From Campylobacteraceae bacterium (GTDB lineage Bacteria > Campylobacterota > Campylobacteria > Campylobacterales > Sulfurovaceae): a stretch of 5,458 nt of DNA. Position 1 is the stretch's first letter, and the number at the start of each line of letters is the position of its first letter. The stretch spans positions 1 through 5,458 of the forward strand of contig JAMOSA010000297.1 of the NCBI GenBank assembly GCA_027063325.1, written 5' to 3'. This document shows positions 1 through 5,235 of this stretch, piece after piece. A program made the position numbers and the translations under genes. The notes below the pieces were generated by a model. It was not told where the DNA came from. It saw nothing but the letters and a program-made list of their open reading frames with translations, and did not search any database.

Positions 1-481
1 ATTTCCTACATTTTTCCTACTCCTTACACTAGTTAGCTATATACCGGCATCTTCTCTTATACTTATTATTGTAATATCAATTACAGGGTGGATGGGTACA
101 GCCAGACTACTTCGTTCTGAGAGTTACCGCATAGCAAACCAGCCATTTATAAAGGTACTAAAGATTGCAAAAGTACCTACCAAAGTGGTAATATTCAAAT
201 ATTTTCTACCACTGCTTGCACCCTTGGTATTTGTAAGTTTTACATTTGGAGTAAGTGGTGCCATACTGGCTGAGAGCGGATTGAGTTATCTTGGTCTTGG
301 AATAACTCCACCACAAATGAGTTGGGGAAGCATACTAAGCAGTGGAAAATCTGTTATGGAGATAGCATGGTGGGTTAGCCTGTTTCCAGGATTTATGATA
401 TTTTTAGTAACATTTTCACTAATTCAAATCAGTGACTATTTACAGACAAAAACAAATACAAAAGAGATCCAAAGAAGATAA
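1..481 (+). CDS. ABC transporter permease, DppC/OppC type (C-terminal part, 5' end outside the window)
   Basis: Inner-membrane permease of a peptide/nickel-type ABC importer, which forms the channel with a second permease and is driven by cytoplasmic ATPases. The frame is open from base 2 to the TAA at 479-481, giving 159 visible residues; an internal ATG at 92 is not the true start because coding continues upstream. Visible parts: a membrane segment (residues about 5-28), the cytoplasmic coupling loop beginning GWMGTARLLRSESYR and ending KYFLP, then a segment with the family signature AILAESGLSYLGLG followed by TPPQMSWGSIL, and a last membrane segment ending ISDYLQ. The ESGLSYLGLG and PPQxSWG motifs are characteristic of DppC/OppC proteins. 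The coupling loop is divergent: the usual Gly of the EAA motif appears replaced. The substrate cannot be told. The gene is followed directly by the LysE-type frame, which suggests one transcript. Family assignment is firm; substrate is unknown. Confidence 0.9.
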   Translation, partial: FPTFFLLLTLVSYIPASSLILIIVISITGWMGTARLLRSESYRIANQPFIKVLKIAKVPTKVVIFKYFLPLLAPLVFVSFTFGVSGAILAESGLSYLGLGITPPQMSWGSILSSGKSVMEIAWWVSLFPGFMIFLVTFSLIQISDYLQTKTNTKEIQRR

Positions 482-1107
482 AAGATATTTTTGTAATAGA
501 GACACAATCATTTATAGAGGGTTTTTTACTAGGTCTTGGAGCTGCCGTACCGCTTGGACCTATAAATGTACTTATTATGAGCAGTGCAGTCAGAAGTTAT
601 GCACCATCTGTTGCAATAGGCAGTGGTGCAATGAGTGCTGATATTACATATCTGCTACTTATACTCTATGGCTTGTTTCACTTCATACAAAACAGTACAG
701 TAACTACTCTTATGTCTTTGTTTGGATCTCTGTTTATGTTCTATCTTTCATACCTGATATACAAAAATAGAAATAACCCCATCAAGATCAAGTCACAAAC
801 AAAATTCTCTATCTTTAAAAATTGGCTCAAAGGGTACTCACTGACTCTTTTAAATCCATATACAGTTATATTTTGGCTTAGTGTATCCAGTTATATAGCT
901 ACAAAAGAGTTACAACCAATATATACAATATTTGGACTTTTTAGTGCTATTGTAATATGGATAACCATAATGCCACTGATTATTTACAAAACCAGACACA
1001 TATTTTCGCAAAATATAATAACTGCTTTTAGTACTATAAGTGCTTTTATATTGAGTTTTTTTGCTTTTGGAATGTTATGGAGTGTTATAAAAAGAGTTAT
1101 ATTTTAA
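478..1107 (+). CDS. LysE/RhtB-family exporter, start codon apparently lost (ATA in place of ATG)
   Basis: Predicted inner-membrane efflux protein of the LysE/RhtB superfamily, which exports amino acids or related small molecules. From 478 the frame gives 209 residues, the usual family length. The N-terminal signature GFLLGLGAAVPLGPINVLIM (encoded at about 520-579) holds the PxGPxN element of TM1. Later features are SADITYLLLILYG in TM2, LNPYTVIFWLSV in the middle, and a final membrane segment before GMLWSVIK. The first ATG in frame (577) lies after the TM1 signature, so starting there would remove TM1. Between 436 and 577 the frame has no ATG, GTG or TTG; candidates are only ATA 478, ATT 487 and ATA 496. 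ATA 478 overlaps the permease stop as ATAA, which suggests an ancestral ATGA overlap changed by one base. A purine-rich AAAGAG (461-466) lies 11 nt upstream. The gene may use a rare start, be poorly translated, or be a recent pseudogene. Family is confident; the start is not. Confidence 0.8.
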   Translation: MKDIFVIETQSFIEGFLLGLGAAVPLGPINVLIMSSAVRSYAPSVAIGSGAMSADITYLLLILYGLFHFIQNSTVTTLMSLFGSLFMFYLSYLIYKNRNNPIKIKSQTKFSIFKNWLKGYSLTLLNPYTVIFWLSVSSYIATKELQPIYTIFGLFSAIVIWITIMPLIIYKTRHIFSQNIITAFSTISAFILSFFAFGMLWSVIKRVIF

Positions 1108-1136
1108 GTGCTAACAAAAGAGTAACAATTATTCAT

Positions 1137-1142
1137 TATAAT
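1137..1142 (+). promoter_or_regulatory. possible -10 box (TATAAT) ahead of the inverted-repeat block
   Basis: A perfect TATAAT lies 30 nt after the exporter stop and a few bases before the first hairpin (1148-1169). It could start transcription of a non-coding RNA near 1149. No -35 match is seen at normal spacing, and in DNA this AT-rich a chance TATAAT in 430 bases is expected, so support is weak. Confidence 0.2.
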
Positions 1143-1147
1143 TTATT

Positions 1148-1317
1148 TGACATTTGGCAATAGATGTCATCTGAATGAGTGATATTTTTTTAGTGTATGC
1201 ATAACCTCAAGCAGGTATTAGTCATAATATCCCCTAGCATAAGCCATTATGCAAAATCTGATACCTGCTACAACACTCATCAAACACAGTTTTGCAGTCA
1301 ATAAAAGGCTGCAAAAC
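1148..1317. other. cluster of inverted repeats: candidate structured RNA or palindromic element
   Basis: Four pairings can be read directly. TGACAT (1148-1153) pairs with ATGTCA (1164-1169). ATGAGTG (1175-1181) pairs with CACTCAT (1274-1280). Inside that, AGCAGGTATTAG (1210-1221) pairs with CTGATACCTGCT (1258-1269), 12 bp with one G-T wobble. Inside that, GCATAA (1237-1242) pairs with TTATGC (1247-1252) around the loop GCCA. A separate 9-bp hairpin, GTTTTGCAG (1289-1297) with CTGCAAAAC (1309-1317), follows. An alternative inner pairing, CATAAT (1223-1228) with ATTATG (1246-1251), excludes the small inner hairpin. No T-tract follows any stem, so these are not ordinary terminators. I do not recognise a known RNA family. 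It could be a small RNA, a regulatory leader far upstream of the M16 gene, or a palindromic repeat element; the strand is undecided because inverted repeats read the same on both. Confidence 0.5.
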
Positions 1318-1480
1318 ACAATAGATACACACATCAGACAAACAAGACTCTCAATTATATTCCAATTAATACCATTATACTATTAATCCCTATCAATTTT
1401 AAATCCAAAGAGTATATATGCTACCAAATGGGACAAAAAATCATAAACCAAAAACACAATATTATATAGAGTATCCATAA

Positions 1481-1499
1481 ATAGTAACAGAGTTACTAT
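1481..1499. promoter_or_regulatory. palindrome overlapping the -10 box: candidate operator
   Basis: ATAGTAAC (1481-1488), spacer AGA, then GTTACTAT (1492-1499): a perfect 8-bp inverted repeat. Its right arm overlaps the TATAAT at 1497-1502. This is the geometry of a dimeric repressor site that would block RNA polymerase at the M16 promoter. It could also be a short RNA hairpin at the end of an upstream transcript. No regulator gene is visible in the window. Confidence 0.4.
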
Positions 1500-1502
1500 A
1501 AT
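1497..1502 (+). promoter_or_regulatory. probable -10 box of the M16 peptidase gene
   Basis: Perfect TATAAT placed 37 nt before the TTG start at 1540, which would give a leader of about 30 nt. No TTGACA-like -35 is seen 16-18 bp upstream, which is common for housekeeping promoters in Campylobacterota. The location directly before a gene with a good ribosome binding site, and the overlapping palindrome, raise it above chance. Confidence 0.5.
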
Positions 1503-1525
1503 TTAAATATGACTAATTAATTTTA

Positions 1526-1531
1526 AAAGGG
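1526..1531 (+). promoter_or_regulatory. ribosome binding site that selects the TTG start at 1540
   Basis: AAAGGG sits 8 nt before TTG 1540. The next candidate, ATG 1555, would be 23 nt away and would cut most of the hydrophobic signal sequence. This supports the TTG start. Confidence 0.75.
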
Positions 1532-1539
1532 ATATATTA

Positions 1540-2118
1540 TTGATATATAGATATATGGTAGTACTTTGTATCACTGCTTTTATACTTCTTGCAAATGATC
1601 CGTTTAAAAATATAGAGTACTTCAAATTAAAAAATGGTTTCCAGGTATATATGCTTCCTGATAACCATGCAGAAAAAACCTCTATTTTGATAAGTGTAGG
1701 TGTTGGCTATGGAGATGAAAATGATAATAACTTTGGAATTTCACATCTTGTTGAACACTTGATATTCAGAGATGCTAGAGTACCACACAGAGATTATCTT
1801 GATTATCTTACAGCTAAAGGAGCTACATATGTAAATGGACAAACCAATAGATTTGAGACATACTATACAGCTACAATAGATTCAAACAAATCTATACTGC
1901 TTGTAAAAAGTTTTGCAAAGATGCTTTTTGACAAAAATATAACAAAAGTTGATTTGGAAGCAGAAAGAGGAGCATTACAAAGTGAGATAAAAGAGCCAAA
2001 CAAAATGGCAATAGCTATATGGAATATTGCTAATTTAATTAAAAAAATTTCACCACAAATTTGGCTCAAAGACTCCAAAGAGTACTCAGAAACAAAGACG
2101 GCAAGAGTTATACAGTAA
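1540..2118 (+). CDS. M16 zinc peptidase, N-terminal half (frame broken near 2062)
   Basis: N-terminal half of an insulinase/pitrilysin-type (M16) metallopeptidase. Residues 5-18 are hydrophobic and look like an export signal, so the protein acts outside the cytoplasm. The inverted zinc motif HLVEH is at residues 69-73, with E72 as expected catalytic base, and the downstream Glu pair lies in ERGALQSE (E142, E149) with the 7-residue spacing seen in pitrilysin; E149 would be the third zinc ligand. The active site is thus intact. The motif ISPQIW (residues 170-175) resembles ITPQIY near the end of the second half. After it the frame yields about 17 residues without M16 resemblance and stops at 2116-2118, while M16 coding resumes in another frame from about 2061. 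The normal end of domain 1 and the inter-domain linker are not found. Translation starts at TTG 1540 after AAAGGG. It is probably one part of a disrupted gene; the family call is firm. Confidence 0.85.
   Translation: MIYRYMVVLCITAFILLANDPFKNIEYFKLKNGFQVYMLPDNHAEKTSILISVGVGYGDENDNNFGISHLVEHLIFRDARVPHRDYLDYLTAKGATYVNGQTNRFETYYTATIDSNKSILLVKSFAKMLFDKNITKVDLEAERGALQSEIKEPNKMAIAIWNIANLIKKISPQIWLKDSKEYSETKTARVIQ
2047..2065 (+). other. frame-break and deletion junction within the M16 gene
   Basis: M16-like protein is encoded in frame 1 up to the ISPQIW codons (2047-2064) and in frame 3 from about 2061 onward (LAQRLQRVLRNKDGKSY). A run of seven A lies just before (2041-2047). The 12-base word CACCACAAATTT at the junction (2051-2062) recurs at 2407-2418. 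The M16 middle segment expected here, of the order of a hundred residues, is absent. This points to a deletion that also shifted the frame; a slippery A-run or a sequencing error alone would not remove the segment. Confidence 0.6.
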
Positions 2119-3098
2119 GTGAGTATCAATTTTTCAACAGACATGCAGGGGTGGCATCTGTACGGTTTGATGGCTTACACAAGGATTTTGCAAACAATCT
2201 CAAAAAGGTAGAAGAACAAATTGCAAAAGATATACAAAAGATGGATAATCAAGTCATAAAAGAGGCTATATCATCATATCAAAAACAAAAATTTGAAGCA
2301 GTAGAACATGACAGTGACACACTGATGAGCCTAATTGATACTGTTCAATTTATACAAGAGGAGTTAAACTCTACCAAAAGACCATTTCAGATATTTCAAA
2401 CCATTACACCACAAATTTATCAAGATACAATAACCTCTGTCTTTAAACCGCAAAACAGATATAAGGTACTCTATAGAGACTACTACTTTTTCTCTATGGA
2501 TTTATTGGTTATATCCATAGTATTTATAATAATTTTTATATTGATATATCTAAATATATACAAATATGACTTCAAAAAATACAATATACAATATACCAAA
2601 AGAGATATACTTTTCCAAAGGCGTATAAGCAGTAGATTGATGGGATTTTTGTATCTTGTAATCACCTATATAATTACAGTAGAACTCTTTGAGTGGATTA
2701 AATACATTATCTTTAGATACATAATAAGAGATGTAAACTATCTATATACCATAGATATGCCATACTCATACCTTCTATATGTATTAGATATTATTATATT
2801 TATTATTCTATTTTTCTTTATATATAGACTCTTTTGGAGATACTATGCTGTTATGGATGTGATTGAAGATGGTATTATATTTACAGGCAACAGAGCCTTC
2901 TATCTGCCAAGAAGCAGTATAGATTCAATATCAATTGAACCAAGAAGTATGGCTAAATGGAGTCAGATTTTTGGTAATTCATTTAGATTCTGGAAACCTC
3001 TTGTCAAAATATTTCTAAAAGATGGAAACAGCATATATATCAGAAGCAGTAATGCCCAACATCTAAGTGAAGATTTACAAAAATGGCTTAATAAATGA
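2061..3098 (+). CDS. M16 peptidase C-terminal half with three membrane segments and a PH-like tail
   Basis: Residues 2-36 (QRLQRVLRNKDGKSYTVSEY and on) match the start of an M16 C-terminal half-domain, where R...LRxKxGxxYxV is the conserved R/Y element. The half-domain runs to about residue 135, ending ITPQIYQDTI..VFKPQNRYKVLY. Three strongly hydrophobic segments follow (about 146-165, 193-217, 237-258). The last 80 residues, starting VIEDGIIFTGNRAFYLPRSSIDSI, look like a bacterial PH-type domain: a 'dgi' strand, then 'lP...I.si', then a strand with LKDGNSIYI. The assignment of that tail is by pattern only. The frame opens with TTG 2061 but has no ribosome binding site, and the upstream M16 half is in another frame, so this is best read as the 3' part of the gene that starts at 1540. 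It could be translated only by frameshifting, by weak internal starts such as ATG 2241, or not at all. Its long open frame suggests the break is recent. Confidence 0.7.
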   Translation: MAQRLQRVLRNKDGKSYTVSEYQFFNRHAGVASVRFDGLHKDFANNLKKVEEQIAKDIQKMDNQVIKEAISSYQKQKFEAVEHDSDTLMSLIDTVQFIQEELNSTKRPFQIFQTITPQIYQDTITSVFKPQNRYKVLYRDYYFFSMDLLVISIVFIIIFILIYLNIYKYDFKKYNIQYTKRDILFQRRISSRLMGFLYLVITYIITVELFEWIKYIIFRYIIRDVNYLYTIDMPYSYLLYVLDIIIFIILFFFIYRLFWRYYAVMDVIEDGIIFTGNRAFYLPRSSIDSISIEPRSMAKWSQIFGNSFRFWKPLVKIFLKDGNSIYIRSSNAQHLSEDLQKWLNK

Positions 3099-3136
3099 TA
3101 TTTATAAAAACAGTATAATAAAACTATATACTTCAC

Positions 3137-3158
3137 TATTCACTCCTTTGGGTGAATA
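3137..3158 (+). terminator. hairpin after the M16 gene, probable weak terminator
   Basis: TATTCACTC (3137-3145), loop CTTT, GGGTGAATA (3150-3158): a 9-bp stem with one G-T pair, starting 38 nt after the stop at 3098. A short TTTT follows at 3164-3167, six bases after the stem, so termination would be inefficient. Directly flanking TTCAC (3132-3136) can also pair with GTGAA (3172-3176). Confidence 0.5.
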
Positions 3159-3325
3159 ACTACTTTTGAGTGTGAAAATTTTTGTTTATGTAAAAAATTT
3201 GTAACAAACTTTAAGTTTAAATACTCTATATTATAAAATAGAAGAAAAATATTTTTGAATATATTCCATAAAATGGTAACTCTTATATATGCTCATATAG
3301 TTTTATATTTCATCATCTTATAGGG

Positions 3326-3331
3326 TATAAT
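3326..3331 (+). promoter_or_regulatory. probable -10 box of the deacetylase gene
   Basis: Perfect TATAAT, about 100 nt before the ATG at 3429. Transcription would begin near 3338, just before the 33-nt hairpin. There is no clear -35 element; upstream sequence is T/A-rich as usual for Campylobacterota promoters. Chance occurrence cannot be excluded in such AT-rich DNA. Confidence 0.45.
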
Positions 3332-3340
3332 TTTGCAAAG

Positions 3341-3373
3341 ATAACTACATTATCCTAAGGATAAAGTAGTTAT
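3341..3373. repeat. 33-nt near-perfect inverted repeat in the deacetylase leader
   Basis: ATAACTACATTATCCT (3341-3356), a single central A, then AGGATAAAGTAGTTAT (3358-3373): 15 of 16 positions pair, with one A-A mismatch. It lies at the expected 5' end of the transcript from the TATAAT at 3326. It could be a 5' stabilising hairpin, a dyad operator, or a terminator (TATATATTTT-like sequence follows, T-rich but interrupted). Confidence 0.8.
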
Positions 3374-3415
3374 ATATTTTAAAGCTTAAAATATTGTAAA
3401 ATATAAAATTGGTGT

Positions 3416-3420
3416 GAGGG
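3416..3420 (+). promoter_or_regulatory. ribosome binding site that selects ATG 3429 over GTG 3414
   Basis: GAGGG lies 8 nt before ATG 3429. The in-frame GTG at 3414, five codons earlier, has no such site before it and would place GAGGG inside the coding region. Confidence 0.8.
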
Positions 3421-3428
3421 TATTAAAA

Positions 3429-5090
3429 ATGTTTTTTTCAAAAGGTAAATATATAATATATTCACTGCTTATTGGTTTTGGTCAATCTGGTATGGCCGAT
3501 ATACTTACAAATGAAGAGACTCTAAAGGCTATACAACAGGCTGACAGGCTCTATGTAGCTTTGGCAGATACAACAAAATCAAAAGATAACAAATTTAAAA
3601 TTATAAACTCATCTACAGAGAGTGAAAATACTCTCTCAATCTTGTCTATACTCAAGGATGAAGAGGTAAATTCCGAAAAACCAAAAATTATAAGTGATGC
3701 AGAGATACATAATGAAAACCTCCAGACACACAATACCCAAAATACCAAAAATATTACCAAACCCAATAAATCTGTACATACAACACAAAAGTATATATAT
3801 ATAACCTTTGATGACGGTCCTCTAAGAGGAACCAAAAATGTATTAAAAGTTTTGCAAGAAGAGAATGTAAAAGCAACTATGTTTTGTGTAGGCTCTCAGA
3901 TAAAATACAATAAAAAACTATTTTACAAAGAACTCTCTATGCCAAATTTGATGGTAGCAAATCATACATATAACCATGCAAATGGCAAATACAGTAAATT
4001 TTATAGTTCAACTTATAGAGTAATGAGTGATATAGAGCATGGTCAAATTATGGTAGGTGGTAGAAAATATCTACGACTTGCAGGTAGAAATGTATGGAGA
4101 CTTCCCAATATAAAAAAAGATGATTATGGACTTAGTAAAAAAAGAAGAGTTATAGAGAAACCAAAATATGATACTTTGGCAAAAGAGGGCTTTTATATAT
4201 ATGGTTGGGATGTAGAGTGGCACTATGGAAGTAAAGGTAAAAAGATAGCCAAAGCTGAATCTCTTGCCAAAAGAGTAGAGAAAATTTATAAAAGAGGTAA
4301 AACAACCAAAAAACACAAAGTGGTACTTCTTGCTCATGATTTTATGTTTCGTGACAAATACAGTATCACACAACTCAAAAAATTCATTCAAATTATGAAA
4401 ACAAATGGTTGGAAATTTGAGACAATAGATCACTATACATCACATCAACCAAATATTTTGACAGTAACAAAATACTATAAGCCAAAAGGAAAACCTATAA
4501 GAGTTGCAGATGTTCAAAGGAAGTATAAAAAATCTGCAACTACAATCAAAACAGCAAAAGCAAAACAGGCAATAAAAACAAAAATAACTTCAAAAACCAA
4601 AATACAAAAGAGCAAATCAAAAAACAGAGTTGCTATAAATACAAAATCTATAATAAACAAACTAACAAGAGCAGTAGCTAGAAGAGATATACGCAGAGTA
4701 AAATCACTCCTTGCTTCTGGTGTTGATGTAAATATGAAAGACAAAAGAGGAAGACTTGCTCTAAATGAAGCTATCAGAAAAAACTCTCTTACTTTGGTAA
4801 AAACTCTGCTAGATCATGGAGCAAAAATGCATATACCCGATGCAAAAGGTGTAACACCATATATATACGCATCTAAAAGACACAGAAAAGCTATAAAAAG
4901 ATATTTTGACAAAGTAGCAGGTGTTATAGCAAATACAAAAGTTGCTTCAAATCAAATAGATAAAAACAAAGTGGCACAGAGTGCAACAGATACAAAAGAG
5001 TTGATAAATAGTGAAATACTCTCACAAGCAGAAAACAAACCAAATATAAGTGGTGGTTCATTAGCTCTAGCAATACTAAGAAACAGATAA
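3429..5090 (+). CDS. exported polysaccharide deacetylase-like (NodB/CE4) protein with C-terminal ankyrin repeats
   Basis: Predicted 553-residue envelope protein. Numbering is from ATG 3429. Residues 1-24 form a signal sequence (basic start, hydrophobic IIYSLLIGFG, then GMA before DIL). Residues about 30-115 are a polar, low-complexity spacer. The deacetylase-like domain spans about 121-333: TFDDGP at 126-131 (D128/D129), HTYNH at 179-183 (metal ligands H179, H183), RLAGRNVWRLPN at 216-227 in place of the usual RxPYG, GWDVEW at 259-264 (D261) and LLAHD with H303. CE4 enzymes remove N-acetyl or similar groups from sugars such as those of peptidoglycan or exopolysaccharide; the substrate here is unknown. 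A Lys-rich linker (about 350-405) leads to two to three ankyrin-type repeats (about 409-499), including VKSLLASGVDVNMKDKRGR and LVKTLLDHGAKMHIPDAKG. The tail (500-553) is unassigned. The gene stands alone with its own leader and a hairpin after it. Confidence 0.85.
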   Translation: MFFSKGKYIIYSLLIGFGQSGMADILTNEETLKAIQQADRLYVALADTTKSKDNKFKIINSSTESENTLSILSILKDEEVNSEKPKIISDAEIHNENLQTHNTQNTKNITKPNKSVHTTQKYIYITFDDGPLRGTKNVLKVLQEENVKATMFCVGSQIKYNKKLFYKELSMPNLMVANHTYNHANGKYSKFYSSTYRVMSDIEHGQIMVGGRKYLRLAGRNVWRLPNIKKDDYGLSKKRRVIEKPKYDTLAKEGFYIYGWDVEWHYGSKGKKIAKAESLAKRVEKIYKRGKTTKKHKVVLLAHDFMFRDKYSITQLKKFIQIMKTNGWKFETIDHYTSHQPNILTVTKYYKPKGKPIRVADVQRKYKKSATTIKTAKAKQAIKTKITSKTKIQKSKSKNRVAINTKSIINKLTRAVARRDIRRVKSLLASGVDVNMKDKRGRLALNEAIRKNSLTLVKTLLDHGAKMHIPDAKGVTPYIYASKRHRKAIKRYFDKVAGVIANTKVASNQIDKNKVAQSATDTKELINSEILSQAENKPNISGGSLALAILRNR

Positions 5091-5120
5091 TTCTGCACTA
5101 ATTTAAATCAAACTAACTTA

Positions 5121-5152
5121 TTTCAATAAGCAATCTTAATTGCTTATTGAAA
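5121..5152. terminator. 14-bp perfect hairpin after the deacetylase gene, possible terminator
   Basis: TTTCAATAAGCAAT (5121-5134), loop CTTA, ATTGCTTATTGAAA (5139-5152). It begins 31 nt after the stop at 5090 and lies between this gene and the converging transposase, so it may stop transcription from both sides. There is no T-tract after it on the + strand; on the - strand the following bases are moderately T-rich. Position favours a terminator; sequence is not fully typical. Confidence 0.6.
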
Positions 5153-5235
5153 AACTATTCAAAAGAGATACTTCCAAGCTTATTTGCCTCCATTAAATAG
5201 ATAATATAAATTCAATATATTATAGATGCTAATTA

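Larger units (their letters stand above)
1108..1539. other. 432-bp non-coding region rich in inverted repeats
   Basis: No convincing gene is present on either strand; the only small frames, such as a 20-codon one on the - strand from 1280, lack a ribosome binding site. The first half (1148-1317) is dense in inverted repeats, listed separately. The second half (1318-1480) is A-rich and featureless to my eye. The last 60 bases hold a palindrome, a TATAAT box and the ribosome binding site of the M16 gene. I see no clear terminator with a T-tract after the exporter gene at 1107. Confidence 0.7.
3099..3428. other. 330-bp intergenic and leader region of the deacetylase gene
   Basis: Very AT-rich and without a supportable gene. 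It holds a hairpin after the M16 stop (3137-3158), a short palindrome AAACTT-T-AAGTTT (3206-3218), a TATAAT box (3326-3331), a 33-nt hairpin (3341-3373) and the ribosome binding site of the deacetylase (3416-3420). The stretch 3219-3320 shows nothing further that I can support. Confidence 0.75.

Noticed and set aside
432..641. 69-codon frame starting with GTG on the + strand
   Set aside because: It is Cys/Arg-rich without family resemblance and overlaps the permease end and the conserved LysE N-terminus in another frame.
1147..1152. TTGACA as a -35 box
   Set aside because: Perfect consensus, but no -10-like hexamer lies 16-18 bp downstream; it is also part of a small inverted repeat.
1218..1280. 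20-codon frame on the - strand (begins MSVVAGIRF)
   Set aside because: No ribosome binding site, and it lies inside the inverted repeats; too short to support as a gene.
1148..1317. Retron-like or CRISPR-like array
   Set aside because: No reverse transcriptase or cas gene is in the window and no regularly spaced direct repeats are present; only inverted repeats are seen.
2041..2047. Programmed frameshift at the A7 run in the M16 gene
   Set aside because: A one-base slip would join the frames, but the central M16 segment would still be missing, so slippage alone does not explain the break.
1863..2144. 93-codon frame on the - strand
   Set aside because: Antisense shadow of the M16 gene, whose motifs are clear on the + strand.
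2483..2665. 60-codon frame on the - strand
   Set aside because: Antisense shadow of the AT-rich membrane segments of the M16 gene.
3551..4744. Three - strand frames of 94, 120 and 76 codons
   Set aside because: All are antisense to the deacetylase gene; they are Phe/Ile-rich, as expected from reversed Lys-rich coding, and show no motifs.
5201..5223. ATAATATA / TATATTAT inverted repeat near the IS end
   Set aside because: Made only of A and T in AT-rich DNA; expected by chance.
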